Shown here: positions 8,445 to 20,205 of the stretch, in pieces
Layout: each line of letters opens with the position of its first letter
Position numbering within the stretch: position 1 is the first letter of the stretch
Assembly (NCBI RefSeq): GCF_001413955.1
Contig: NZ_LCTZ01000002.1
Span: forward strand, 1,178,001 to 1,242,000
Length of the DNA: 64,000 bases
Direction: 5' to 3'
Origin: Flagellimonas eckloniae
Lineage (GTDB): Bacteria; Bacteroidota; Bacteroidia; Flavobacteriales; Flavobacteriaceae
Translations under genes and position numbers: made by a program
Notes under the pieces: generated by a model
Databases searched by the model: none
The model's input: only the letters and a program-made list of their open reading frames with translations
Told to the model about the DNA's origin: nothing

Positions 8445-11132
8445 TTGCAATCAAACAAACATATTTTAGTTTTCCTATTTATTCTCATTGGCTGGACAAT
8501 AAATCTTAAGGCTCAGGAGGGCGATTTTATTAAGCCCTTACCAATAAAAGCCCATCAGGATAGCATAACCGCACCGCTTTTACCCATCAATATTTTAAAT
8601 GATTCCATTCCTCTTGATTCTTTAGAGATTGATTCCGTTGGAGGAAAAAAACCGCTCTTATTAGATCAGATAAAATACAAAGCTAAAGACTATGTGAAGC
8701 TTAGTCAAAGTGACAACAAAATATACCTTTATAACGAAGCCGAAATATATTATCAGGACACAGAGCTTAAAGCTGGTGTAATTGTCATGGATTATATTAA
8801 AAATGAGGTGTATGCCGGTAGATTAAGGGATTCTACTGGAACCTATTCACAACTTCCATTTTTTAAACAGGGAAGCAATGAGGTAAGGCCAGATTCCATT
8901 CGATTTAATTTTGATACGCAAAAAGCATTAATCTGGAACTCAAGAACAGAACAGCAAGCTGGCCTGGGGCAATTGGGCAGCGATGCCATGAAAGTGTATG
9001 CAGAAGTCACCAAAAAAGAGAATGATTCTGTTTATTTTCTGAGTGAGGGGAAATTGACCACATCCAAGGATACTATTGATCCTGACTACTATATAAGAAT
9101 ACGGAAAGCCAAATTTGTTCCAAAAAAGAAGATTATAGCCGGCTATAGTAATTTATATATTGTGGATGTTCCAACCCCAATTGCTCTTCCTTTTGCCTAC
9201 TTTCCATTGACCGTGGGAAGAACTGCAGGATTGATTTTTCCAACATTTGGTAATGATCCCAACAGAGGTTATTTCCTGCAAAATGGAGGGTATTATTTAC
9301 CCATCAGTGATTATGTGGACTTGAGTGTTACTGGGGATTTCTACACCAACGGCAGTTATGGTTTTAGAACGCAGTCCATCTATGCAAAACGCTATAAATA
9401 CAGAGGAAATGTCAATTTTAGTTATGAAAATATCATCACCAGTCAAAAAGGGTTTGATGATTTTAGTCGTAGTAGTAGCTACAATATTAGGATAAGTCAT
9501 TCCCAAGATACTAAGGCCAGCCCAAATTCACGTTTTTCTGCATCTGTAAACCTTGGTAGCAGTCAATTTTTCACCAATTCTTTGAATCAAATAAACAGAG
9601 CTAATACGCAGACCAACACATTTGCTTCGTCTATAAGCTATTCAAAGACTTTTCCAGAATACCCATCTGTAAATACGAGTCTCACCTTAACGCACACACA
9701 AAATACAAGAACGGAAGAGAGTGTCATCAATATGTCCCTACCCACTTTCCAGGCTAGCATGGAACGTATTTTTCCATTTGCCAAACGTGATGGTCTGAAA
9801 AAGGGAATTATCCAAAATGTGAATTTTCAATATGATGTAAATGCACAGAATAGTATAACCACAACCGAAGAGGATTTCTTCACAAGTGAAATGTTTGATG
9901 GTGCACGTGTTGGTGCTAGACACAGAATACCAGTTTCCACCAACTTCAAAGTGGCTAAATATCTCAGCGTGGGCCTATCAGGAAACTATGAGGACGTTTG
10001 GTCATTGGAGACCATAAGCCGCAGGTATGATGACGATTTAGAAGAAGTGGTTACAGATACTATTGCCGGATTTGACCGATTCAACCGATATAGTTTCAGT
10101 ACAAGTATTGGTACAACGGTATATGGTACGTTTAACTTTGGAGAAGACAAAAAAATACAGGCCATTCGCCATGTCATGAGGCCATCAATTAGTTATAGCT
10201 ATGCCCCATCATTTGAACAGTTTTATAATACCTACACCGATGAGGACGGTGATGAAGTCCAATATACACCTTTTGAAAACAGCATTTATGGACGTCCTTC
10301 CTTAAGCAAGGGCAATTCTATAGGTTTTTCATTACAAAATACACTCGAGGCAAAAGTAAAAGACAAAGATTCAACAGCTACTGAACCAAGGAAAGTAAGT
10401 ATTCTTAGCAATCTTAACTTATCCACGAGTTATAATTTTGAGGCAGATTCTCTAAAATTGAGCCCTATAAGCCTTAGCGGTGGTACTGAAATCATTAAGA
10501 ATGTTCCAATTAATTTTTCAGCCACATTAGATCCCTACGCTATCGATAATAACGGAACACGTATCAATACCTTTAATATCAATAATGGGGGTGGGCTTTT
10601 AAGGTTAACCTCCGCACGGGTAAATACAGGCTTTTCCATAGACAGTGAAATGTTTAAAAAAGGTGGTGATAAAAAAAGGGAGAAACCTGAAAAAGAGGAA
10701 CCTGATTATGGCGCAAACCCGTTTGAACTTCAAGGTGCACGTGATGGAGAGCCGCATTTTAAAAAGGATGAGGAGGATTCCGGAGATACTGAAAATCCAA
10801 TCTATGCCTCAAAAATTCCATGGGATATGCGGCTTACCTATGTTGCCACATATAGCAATAGCAATAGGCAAAATGAGATAACTAATCATTCCCTGATGTT
10901 TTCCGGAAACGTACAACTTTCACCCAAGTGGGAAGTAGGTTTTAATTCGGGATATGATATAAAAAATAAAGGTTTTGCGGATACCCGACTAAATTTTAAA
11001 AGAGATTTGGACAGTTTCCGTTTAAGTTTTGATTGGACACCTTTTGGAAGGTTTGAACGATGGTATTTCTTTATTGGAATAAAAAGTTCCATTCTTAGTG
11101 ACCTTAAGTGGGAAAATAGAAGTCAGCGATAA
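8445..11132 (+). CDS. lptD: LPS-assembly outer-membrane protein LptD
   Basis: The protein is 895 residues with a TTG start; the frame upstream has no ATG before a stop at 8397, so TTG is the best choice. A signal peptide ends near LKAQ. An OstA-like periplasmic part (about residues 70-250) is followed by a long stretch of alternating beta strands typical of the LptD barrel, with the conserved LPFAYFPLTVGR...GLIFPTFG region. LptD inserts lipopolysaccharide into the outer leaflet. The length and layout match flavobacterial LptD. It is divergent from the amidase gene and has ridA 45 bases downstream on the same strand. Confidence 0.93.
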   Translation: MQSNKHILVFLFILIGWTINLKAQEGDFIKPLPIKAHQDSITAPLLPINILNDSIPLDSLEIDSVGGKKPLLLDQIKYKAKDYVKLSQSDNKIYLYNEAEIYYQDTELKAGVIVMDYIKNEVYAGRLRDSTGTYSQLPFFKQGSNEVRPDSIRFNFDTQKALIWNSRTEQQAGLGQLGSDAMKVYAEVTKKENDSVYFLSEGKLTTSKDTIDPDYYIRIRKAKFVPKKKIIAGYSNLYIVDVPTPIALPFAYFPLTVGRTAGLIFPTFGNDPNRGYFLQNGGYYLPISDYVDLSVTGDFYTNGSYGFRTQSIYAKRYKYRGNVNFSYENIITSQKGFDDFSRSSSYNIRISHSQDTKASPNSRFSASVNLGSSQFFTNSLNQINRANTQTNTFASSISYSKTFPEYPSVNTSLTLTHTQNTRTEESVINMSLPTFQASMERIFPFAKRDGLKKGIIQNVNFQYDVNAQNSITTTEEDFFTSEMFDGARVGARHRIPVSTNFKVAKYLSVGLSGNYEDVWSLETISRRYDDDLEEVVTDTIAGFDRFNRYSFSTSIGTTVYGTFNFGEDKKIQAIRHVMRPSISYSYAPSFEQFYNTYTDEDGDEVQYTPFENSIYGRPSLSKGNSIGFSLQNTLEAKVKDKDSTATEPRKVSILSNLNLSTSYNFEADSLKLSPISLSGGTEIIKNVPINFSATLDPYAIDNNGTRINTFNINNGGGLLRLTSARVNTGFSIDSEMFKKGGDKKREKPEKEEPDYGANPFELQGARDGEPHFKKDEEDSGDTENPIYASKIPWDMRLTYVATYSNSNRQNEITNHSLMFSGNVQLSPKWEVGFNSGYDIKNKGFADTRLNFKRDLDSFRLSFDWTPFGRFERWYFFIGIKSSILSDLKWENRSQR

Positions 11133-11177
11133 TTGCTGGATTGTAAAAATGCCAGTAACTTTATATTAAAATCCAAT

Positions 11178-11558
11178 ATGAAAAAAATAATCAATACTCC
11201 AAATGCACCTGCTCCAATTGGACCTTATAATCAAGCGACACTCATGAACGGTACACTTTATATTTCTGGACAGATTCCAATTGATCCAGCAACTGGAAAT
11301 TTGGTTGAAGGTGATATCAAAAAGGAAACAACACAGTCAATGGAAAATTTAAAGGCAATATTGGATGAAGCAGGAATGACCTTTGATCATGTAGTGAAAA
11401 CTTCAATTTTCATTAAGGACATGAATCAGTTTTCTGAAATAAATGAGGCTTATGGGGCCTATTTTGATGCTGAAACCGCACCTGCAAGAGAGACTGTTGA
11501 AGTTGCCAATCTTCCTAAATTTGTTAATGTTGAAATCTCTATGATAGCGGTTAAATAG
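11178..11558 (+). CDS. RidA family reactive enamine/imine deaminase
   Basis: The protein is 126 residues from ATG 11178, which begins the usual family N-terminus (MKKIINTPNAPAPIGPYNQA). The frame is open upstream to 11133 but that extension has no homology. Hallmarks are the IGPYNQA, SGQIPIDP and PARETVEVANLP segments, with the conserved arginine in PARE. RidA hydrolyses reactive 2-aminoacrylate-type intermediates released by pyridoxal-phosphate enzymes and acts as a cytoplasmic trimer. It follows lptD and its 3' end overlaps the convergent kinase gene by eight bases. Confidence 0.95.
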   Translation: MKKIINTPNAPAPIGPYNQATLMNGTLYISGQIPIDPATGNLVEGDIKKETTQSMENLKAILDEAGMTFDHVVKTSIFIKDMNQFSEINEAYGAYFDAETAPARETVEVANLPKFVNVEISMIAVK

Positions 11559-12402
11559 TTTGTCGATGAAAATCGACCAACCCATCTATGGGACGTCTTC
11601 TAATCACTCCCAAAATCAAATCGTTGCGCTCCAGTATTGTTGTAAGTTCGTCCTTTAAAAAGTGTGCTATACTTCCAACAAAACTAATGGGAACCTTCGT
11701 GGCCAGTTCAAACTGCATAATATAGTTGTTCACGAATTGTTGTAAACCTTTTTCAATGACTCCTTTGCAATATGGATGCTCTTTATTTTCAATAATAAAG
11801 CGGGCAAATGTGGCTAAATAGGTATTTGGATTAGGCTGTTTGTACAAATGTTCTTTTATGACATCAGCATCCAAATCAAATTGTTTGGCAAATTGAATCC
11901 CCAAATCCTGGGGCATTTTGTGAAAATAATAGTCTCGCAAGAGTTTTCTTCCGAAGAAATTACCACTTGCATCGTCCATTAAAATATATCCTAGGGAAGT
12001 TACCTTTTGAAATAATTGATGACCATCATAATAGCTACAATTAGATCCTGTTCCTAAAATACAGACTATACTTTGCTGCCCCATGTTGGTTGTAGCGTAA
12101 ATAGCTGCATATGTATCTTCCCGGACTTCCGTTTTTGCATTTGGAAAGAAATCCCTGAAAATTTCCTTCATAAAACCCTTCATTCTATCTGTACCGCATC
12201 CCGCACTGTAAAAATACAATTGTTTTACCGCGTCTTTATTCTTGGAAATCTCAAAGTTATTGGCCAAACGGTCTTCAATAACTTCGCGAGTCAATACTTC
12301 TGGACTAAGCCCAAGAGTCTGTGTAAGAAATAATTGTTCTCCTTTATCATTTAACGCAATCCAATCGGATTTGGTTGCCCCGCTATCAACAATCAATATC
12401 AT
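11551..12402 (-). CDS. BadF/BadG-family N-acetylglucosamine kinase-like protein
   Basis: This 283-residue protein belongs to the ASKHA superfamily. It opens with the phosphate-1 loop VDSGATKSDW and has GTGSNCSYYDG as the second phosphate-binding segment. The length and motifs match the BadF/BadG/BcrA/BcrD ATPase family, whose bacterial single-domain members are N-acetylglucosamine or glucosamine kinases. A role in amino-sugar salvage would fit the GH3 hexosaminidase at the window start, though the two are not linked. It lies downstream of gapA, separated by a 36-bp perfect palindrome. Substrate specificity cannot be read from sequence. Confidence 0.88.
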   Translation of the reverse strand: MILIVDSGATKSDWIALNDKGEQLFLTQTLGLSPEVLTREVIEDRLANNFEISKNKDAVKQLYFYSAGCGTDRMKGFMKEIFRDFFPNAKTEVREDTYAAIYATTNMGQQSIVCILGTGSNCSYYDGHQLFQKVTSLGYILMDDASGNFFGRKLLRDYYFHKMPQDLGIQFAKQFDLDADVIKEHLYKQPNPNTYLATFARFIIENKEHPYCKGVIEKGLQQFVNNYIMQFELATKVPISFVGSIAHFLKDELTTILERNDLILGVIRRRPIDGLVDFHRQTI

Positions 12403-12420
12403 ATATCAGGTTTTATTTTG

Positions 12421-12456
12421 AATCTGGGTCAAGGTGAATTCACCTTGACCCAGATT
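12421..12456. terminator. 36-bp perfect palindrome between gapA and the kinase gene
   Basis: AATCTGGGTCAAGGTG is followed by its exact complement, giving a 16-bp stem with a four-base AATT centre. It lies 22 bases beyond the gapA stop and 18 bases before the kinase start. No T-tract follows on the minus strand, so it may attenuate or protect the gapA mRNA 3' end rather than act as a classical intrinsic terminator. It could also be a repeat or a binding site. Confidence 0.65.
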
Positions 12457-12478
12457 TTGATGTAAGTATACTAAAAGA

Positions 12479-14489
<2,011 letters not shown>

Positions 14490-14506
14490 TCAAAATTTTA
14501 AAAGAT

Positions 14507-14514
14507 CAAAGCTA
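14507..14514 (-). promoter_or_regulatory. -7 element (TAnnTTTG) of the pfkA-gapA promoter
   Basis: The minus strand reads TAGCTTTG 17 bases before the pfkA ATG, an exact match to the Bacteroidota TAnnTTTG consensus. The -33 region is not obvious, which would fit activator dependence. Confidence 0.5.
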
Positions 14515-14562
14515 GGAAACTTTATTTAATTAATGAATGACATATTAACTAATTTATTTTCA

Positions 14563-14585
14563 GACGTTTTCGCAAACGTTTTCGT
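14563..14585. promoter_or_regulatory. LacI-family-like operator upstream of pfkA
   Basis: The nine-base word ACGTTTTCG occurs twice, at 14564-14572 and 14576-14584, and creates the palindrome AAACGTTT at 14574-14581. Palindromes centred on a CG step in this context are typical of LacI/GalR-family operators. The site lies about 75-95 bases before the pfkA start, upstream of the -7 element and also just beyond the tamB 3' end. The cognate regulator is not in the window. Confidence 0.45.
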
Positions 14586-14619
14586 AAATTTTTAATCAAA
14601 AAAAAGTAAAAATATAACC

Positions 14620-17600
14620 TTAGTTGAGGATTCCTTTTGTAGTGTTTTCCTTTGGAGTAAATCTAATGAGGCTATCTTTTCCCATAATTTCCTTGGACTG
14701 TTTTTGTTCAAGTGGAGTAGACTGTTTTTGCTGTTTTTGAAATATTTTTTGCATCAGTTCCTTAAAACTATTAAAATCAACCTTATAGGAAAGACCCACC
14801 CCTTGTGTGTACCCTTGTCGTTCTGCCAAAAACTGTTGAATTTGATTTTCCCTATTAAAGATTTTTGCACTTAAGGTTCCTTCTTCATTCAACAATACCT
14901 GTACCTCAACATCTCCGGCAACCACACTTTCAGATACTCCACCAACTGGCACTCCTACCCTTCCATTTACCAGGATTCTATCAGATATCTGGGTTGATAC
15001 CGTTACACCAATTCTGTCCTCGGTACGAATATCAGCACTGGTATCCAAATATCCTTGTTCATAGGAAAGCCCAAGATTGAACTTATCACTGCCACTATCT
15101 AAAATTTGGTTGAGTAATCCGGAAGCTGTTTGAATAAGGTTTCCCGTTACTGCCTGTTGGTTTATTCCGGACTGTTCATTTACAAAAGTTCCTTGTGCCA
15201 AAAGGAAGAAGGCATTCCGTTCTTTTACAGTTGGATCTTGTAGTCTATACTCCAACTCTGATTGCACAACCGAATTGGTTCCTGGAAAATCAATGTCAAA
15301 ATTAATATTAGGGCTTTCCAGTTCACCATCTAAACGTACAACAACCTCTGTTGGTATTCTTGCACTATACTCTTGGCTATCCAAAAGGGGTGCAGGGTTA
15401 GCGTTTAAAGCATATACTGCTTCCAAATTAAGTTGTGCTGCCAATGGGTCCCGTTCCCAAAGAATGGTTCCCCCTGGGCGAACCTGAAATTTTTTATCGA
15501 TTACACCCCCATATTTAAAATTGTATTCTCCAGTAACTGCGACAAATTCCCCATACATGTTAAACTTACCGTTTGTATTGATTTCTATTAAAAGAATACC
15601 TTCACCAGTACCTTTTAATGAACTTCCGGTGCTCTGGTCAACCACTATTTCAACTTCGGCCTGTGGGGTCACTGCCAAATCAAAGGCCATTTCCAAGCCT
15701 TGATAATCTTGAAGCACGCGTTCTTCCCTAAATGATTCCGAAGTGCCTTTTTCAATAAAATTTATAAAGGAATAGTCTCCAACGCTGGTCACATCACTTA
15801 GAGGAATCTTTAATGATGTACCTCTGGCCGTACTTGCGTCCACGGCAATGGTAAGTGCATCTATCGGGCCATAAATACTCCCTGTTCCATTTATAAAACC
15901 AGTGCCATAGTACAAGGATTCTTCATCAAACTCCGTATTCAAAATCATAAAACGGTCATTGTTGGTATCCAAATCCAGATCAAGGGACCAATCATCAAAA
16001 GCTGTATGGTTAATTGTTCCATCTAGGGTTGCTGTGGTGCCTTCGGTTACATCGGACAAACCAATATTCTCAAAATAGAATGTTTGATCAAAAAGACGAA
16101 CACGTGAATATGGGGCAAAATCATAATCCACGTTAAGATAGGGAATGCCAATTCCTGCATCGCTTAAACTTAGTGCCCCATTTATTGAAGGGTTGGAAAC
16201 CTTTCCAGTTATTTTGGCATATCCATCAACACTTCCCCTTATGTTTGAAATGACACCATCTCCCAAGGGACTGAATGGTTCTAATGCAAGGCCTGTAAAG
16301 TTTGCGGATAAATCAAGTTGTCTGTTGTTATTTACATTGGATACATTTCCATTTATGCTCAATTTCTCTTGACCATTGTCATTTAACCATGTGCTCACAC
16401 CAAACTGGGTAAGGTCGTTATTTCCAAAAATACCTATTTCAAGATCTCCCAACCGCATGTTGTTCACACTAAAGTCTTCAACATTTAGACTAGAAGTGGG
16501 GAGATATTTTCCATCTTTTTGTAGAATATTGAGGAAACCATTCACAGAACCCTCCAGTTTAAGACTATCTATTACAGGAGTTATTTTATTTAAGGAAACA
16601 ATTTTGAACTGAAGCGCGAGGTCTTTATATGTAGAATCTGCCAATTCTCCCCGCAGTCTTATTTGTTCTTCATTATTGTTGTCCATAACAACTTCCTCTA
16701 TCCGAATGCTATCTAGAGTTCTGTTAACAATGACTTTGTTCTTGTCATTTCCATCTTTATTCAAGATCCAGGTGTTTCCTTTGAAATTCACATCGGACTT
16801 TTTTAATCCAATGACCGATTTGTTTTCTTTGTTGAATGTATGATAGAAATTTAGGTTATAACTATCATCAAACCCACTTCCTCCGGTAAACTCGGTTCTA
16901 AAGAAAAGTGTGTCCTTCAATGTGGTATTGATAAGACTGAAATCTTTAACATCATAATACACCGTGGACATATCTTCTACTGATACGAATGTATTGAATA
17001 GAGGATTTTTGTTATCGATTTTAAGTTCAATATTATCAAAGTCATTTCCATAGGCTTTAATACTTGGAGATTTAAACGTAAGTTTGAAATCGCCCTCGTC
17101 CGAAACAATATTTCCCCGTATAAAGGTATTTGCATCAAAAGTTACCTCTGGAAAAAATACATCTACAATTTTATTGTAAATCTTGAAATTAAAACTAAGT
17201 TCTTGACCATCTGAAATTTCAAAGGGCTTGTAATTGGTATAAATGCTTCCTACGGAGTTTTGCACCAACTTACCAATTTCTCCAATCTTAAACTTTCCTT
17301 TTACATAGCCAGTGATAATATCTGGGGAATTTATATCTATTGTTCTTACAGTATCTTGGTCAAATGATGAGGAAACCGCGAAATCATCAAAATAGTAGGT
17401 TTGATTTATGTTTTGATAGGTAGTGCTTGAAAATCGTATTTGTCCTTCGATATTGTCCAAGGTATTTCCCGTAATATCCATATTTAAATCGCCTTTAAAA
17501 ATGGAAATACTGTCATTAATGAAATTCAGCTTTTTTAAATCCGCATGGGCAACGGAAGCAATAAAATTGAAATTATTGGAATTCTCTCCAAAATCTGCCA

Positions 17601-19041
17601 ATCCCTTAAAATCAAACTGAATATTTTCATCCCTGCTTACCAGATTCCCATCAAACAGTTTTTCTTTTAGAATTCCCGAAACTTTGAGATTGTTGTATTC
17701 ATAATCGTTAAATTCTAGCTTATAAACCTCTCCTATTACCTCTGTATTCAGGTATTCCGCTATAAAACCTTTTCCTTCAACATTTACATCCAAACTAGCC
17801 TTTCCCAATTGTTTATTCTCGATAAAACTTCCCAAATCAAAATCAATAAGAGATATAAACCCTCTGTACGATGCATCATCGATGGTTTGAATATTGGTCA
17901 TCTGCAAATCAGTATAACTATTGCCAATTGCAGTATTCAAATTTATTTGGACATCCAATGAAGTCTCTGTAACCTCGGCATCTCCGCGAATTGTAAACTG
18001 ACCCAGCTTTTGAACAGAAGACGGAATATTCTTCCCAAGAAGATTGGGCAACAATGATCTTAGCTGATAATAGCTAGAGGTAATATTGTTGATTTCGCCA
18101 CGCATAATAAAAGGAGCTTGGTCGCTGAACATATTATCAAACTCAAAATCCCCCCGTATACCTGTATTTTCAGTCTGAACAAATAACTCATCAACACTTA
18201 GTCCATTAAGCACCCCACTCATTTTTCCAGAAAACAAAACTTCCTTGCTCCCACCAAATTCATTGTAGAATCTATTGATATCATTTAGAGCAACTGTGGA
18301 TTCAGTAAATGCAGCGTCAACTTTTACTTTGTTCAAAAAATCCGAAAAATCTTCCCTATTATAATTAAAAACCAAACCACCTTTGAGTGCCGATTCTTTG
18401 GTTTTGATTCGTAAGGAATCAAAACGCATTTGTTGTTTGGTATACTTAAAGTCTGTTGAAAGATTTTCTAATCGGATACCTCTTTCACTCAAGAATGATA
18501 AATTTTCAACCCCAAGGGTAACCTCAGGCCCCAAAATTTGAAAATCGGTTGCCAGTATACTCAAATCCGTAAAGTTCAGTATTTCCTCTGCTTCATCGTT
18601 CTCATCGGAAAGTTTGAATCTTCCTTCTGAAATCTGAATTTCATCCGAAGACATAAAAAAAGGAAGGGTTCCGGGCGCCCTCGGTTTTCCATCATCCAAT
18701 TTATCTACAAAAATATCCAGATTGGTGTCCCTTTCGCCCTCGTAGGTTTTCAAATTAAAAAAAAGTCCATCAATCTCAATATCGCCAAACTTCATTTCAC
18801 CATTGGCCATATTCCTTAAGTTTAAGATAGAGGTGGACAGTTTTTGGATGTAGGCCAGCGTATCCTTTTTATAATCTTCTACATAAATACCCTTTATTCC
18901 GGTATTTAAATTGAACAGGGACAGGCTAAGGCGATCTATGAAAATATTCGTGCCAAATTCCTCATTAATGGTTTTTGTGGCATATTTGGCCATCCTGGTC
19001 TGTACTGCCGGAATTGAAAGTATTAAAGAGCCCAATACCAT
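14620..19041 (-). CDS. tamB: TamB-family translocation/assembly module protein
   Basis: This very long (1473-residue from ATG 19041) AsmA/TamB-like protein has a single N-terminal anchor, an extended beta-rich middle and the conserved TamB C-terminal domain (about residues 1000-1440). It bridges inner and outer membranes and is linked to outer-membrane protein assembly or phospholipid transport. The ATG cuts into the hydrophobic anchor: the same frame stays open 20 codons further to a stop at 19102-19104 and reads RKLRKILLRFLLAILLIM, a far better anchor with a positive n-region. No ATG, GTG or TTG exists there, so the true start may be an unusual codon such as ATC, ATA or CTG, or the sequence may carry an error. 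Confidence 0.92.
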   Translation of the reverse strand: MVLGSLILSIPAVQTRMAKYATKTINEEFGTNIFIDRLSLSLFNLNTGIKGIYVEDYKKDTLAYIQKLSTSILNLRNMANGEMKFGDIEIDGLFFNLKTYEGERDTNLDIFVDKLDDGKPRAPGTLPFFMSSDEIQISEGRFKLSDENDEAEEILNFTDLSILATDFQILGPEVTLGVENLSFLSERGIRLENLSTDFKYTKQQMRFDSLRIKTKESALKGGLVFNYNREDFSDFLNKVKVDAAFTESTVALNDINRFYNEFGGSKEVLFSGKMSGVLNGLSVDELFVQTENTGIRGDFEFDNMFSDQAPFIMRGEINNITSSYYQLRSLLPNLLGKNIPSSVQKLGQFTIRGDAEVTETSLDVQINLNTAIGNSYTDLQMTNIQTIDDASYRGFISLIDFDLGSFIENKQLGKASLDVNVEGKGFIAEYLNTEVIGEVYKLEFNDYEYNNLKVSGILKEKLFDGNLVSRDENIQFDFKGLADFGENSNNFNFIASVAHADLKKLNFINDSISIFKGDLNMDITGNTLDNIEGQIRFSSTTYQNINQTYYFDDFAVSSSFDQDTVRTIDINSPDIITGYVKGKFKIGEIGKLVQNSVGSIYTNYKPFEISDGQELSFNFKIYNKIVDVFFPEVTFDANTFIRGNIVSDEGDFKLTFKSPSIKAYGNDFDNIELKIDNKNPLFNTFVSVEDMSTVYYDVKDFSLINTTLKDTLFFRTEFTGGSGFDDSYNLNFYHTFNKENKSVIGLKKSDVNFKGNTWILNKDGNDKNKVIVNRTLDSIRIEEVVMDNNNEEQIRLRGELADSTYKDLALQFKIVSLNKITPVIDSLKLEGSVNGFLNILQKDGKYLPTSSLNVEDFSVNNMRLGDLEIGIFGNNDLTQFGVSTWLNDNGQEKLSINGNVSNVNNNRQLDLSANFTGLALEPFSPLGDGVISNIRGSVDGYAKITGKVSNPSINGALSLSDAGIGIPYLNVDYDFAPYSRVRLFDQTFYFENIGLSDVTEGTTATLDGTINHTAFDDWSLDLDLDTNNDRFMILNTEFDEESLYYGTGFINGTGSIYGPIDALTIAVDASTARGTSLKIPLSDVTSVGDYSFINFIEKGTSESFREERVLQDYQGLEMAFDLAVTPQAEVEIVVDQSTGSSLKGTGEGILLIEINTNGKFNMYGEFVAVTGEYNFKYGGVIDKKFQVRPGGTILWERDPLAAQLNLEAVYALNANPAPLLDSQEYSARIPTEVVVRLDGELESPNINFDIDFPGTNSVVQSELEYRLQDPTVKERNAFFLLAQGTFVNEQSGINQQAVTGNLIQTASGLLNQILDSGSDKFNLGLSYEQGYLDTSADIRTEDRIGVTVSTQISDRILVNGRVGVPVGGVSESVVAGDVEVQVLLNEEGTLSAKIFNRENQIQQFLAERQGYTQGVGLSYKVDFNSFKELMQKIFQKQQKQSTPLEQKQSKEIMGKDSLIRFTPKENTTKGILN

Positions 19042-19143
19042 TATTAGCAGAATAGCTAATAAAAATCGTAACAGTATTTTCCTTAATTTTCTGATAGGGC
19101 TTTATGTTTTACCTTTGCTCAACCAATTTTTGTTCCAAAACCT

Positions 19144-20172
19144 GTGGCAATTAAAAAAATTTACATTCTTGCAATTGAATCTTCTTGTGATGATACTTCT
19201 GCAGCTGTTTTATGCAATACAAAAGTGCTAAGCAATGTGGTGGCAACACAAGAAATACACAAGAAATATGGCGGTGTGGTCCCAGAGTTAGCATCTAGAG
19301 CCCATCAACAAAATATAGTTCCGGTGGTACATCAAGCCTTGGCCGAAGCAAATATCGATAAAAAACAACTATCTGCCATAGCTTTTACAAGAGGGCCAGG
19401 ACTTATGGGTTCTTTATTGGTTGGAGCCTCTTTCGCCAAATCATTATCATTGGGACTCAGTATTCCATTGATTGAAGTAAACCATATGGAAGCTCATATT
19501 TTGGCGCATTTCATTGATGATGAAGGTATGACCGCTCCTACCTTTCCTTTTTTGGGTATGACAATAAGTGGTGGACATACACAAATTGTTAGGGTGAACA
19601 ATTATTTTGACATGAAAGTATTGGGTGAAACCTTAGATGATGCTGTTGGCGAAGCCTTTGATAAAAGTGCAAAATTAATAGGATTGCCCTATCCGGGTGG
19701 TCCATTAGTAGACAAAAATGCACAACTTGGGAACCCAAGGGCGTTTGATTTTCCAAAACCCAAAGTAGAAGGACTTAATTTTAGTTTTAGTGGATTAAAA
19801 ACAAGCATTTTATATTTTGTTCAAAGAGAAACAAAAAAGAACCCTGATTTTGTAGCTGAAAACATTACCGATATCTGTGCTTCAGTACAGTTTACCATAT
19901 TGGAAATATTAATGGATAAGCTCAAACTGGCCGTTAAGCAAACGGGTATCGAACAGGTAGCCATAGGAGGTGGCGTTGCCGCCAACTCCGGTATACGGGC
20001 AAGACTCAAAGACGCTGAAGAAACATTGGGGTGGAAAACATACATTCCAAAATTTCAATATTGTACGGACAATGCCGCAATGATTGGTATAGTTGGCTAT
20101 TTGAAATTTCAGGAAAAACAATTCACGGATCAACGTGTTGGGGCCAAAGCCAGATATGCAATTGGAAGTTGA
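19144..20172 (+). CDS. tsaD: tRNA threonylcarbamoyladenosine (t6A37) transferase TsaD
   Basis: The protein is 342 residues with a GTG start. It shows the ASKHA-fold opening ILAIESSCDDTSAAV, the metal-binding HMEAH motif, GMTISGGHTQIV and GGGVAANSGIR. TsaD transfers the threonylcarbamoyl group from threonylcarbamoyl-AMP to A37 of ANN-decoding tRNAs, working with TsaB and TsaE in the cytoplasm. It diverges from tamB across about 100 bases and is followed after 33 bases by the TfoX-like gene. Confidence 0.97.
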   Translation: MAIKKIYILAIESSCDDTSAAVLCNTKVLSNVVATQEIHKKYGGVVPELASRAHQQNIVPVVHQALAEANIDKKQLSAIAFTRGPGLMGSLLVGASFAKSLSLGLSIPLIEVNHMEAHILAHFIDDEGMTAPTFPFLGMTISGGHTQIVRVNNYFDMKVLGETLDDAVGEAFDKSAKLIGLPYPGGPLVDKNAQLGNPRAFDFPKPKVEGLNFSFSGLKTSILYFVQRETKKNPDFVAENITDICASVQFTILEILMDKLKLAVKQTGIEQVAIGGGVAANSGIRARLKDAEETLGWKTYIPKFQYCTDNAAMIGIVGYLKFQEKQFTDQRVGAKARYAIGS

Positions 20173-20205
20173 TTTTTGGTGAAACTAATTTTATTTTAAC
20201 ATAAA

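Noticed and set aside
8315..8488. Longer amidase N-terminus starting at 8488
   Set aside because: It would overlap the divergent lptD start and precede a perfectly good signal peptide that begins at 8314.
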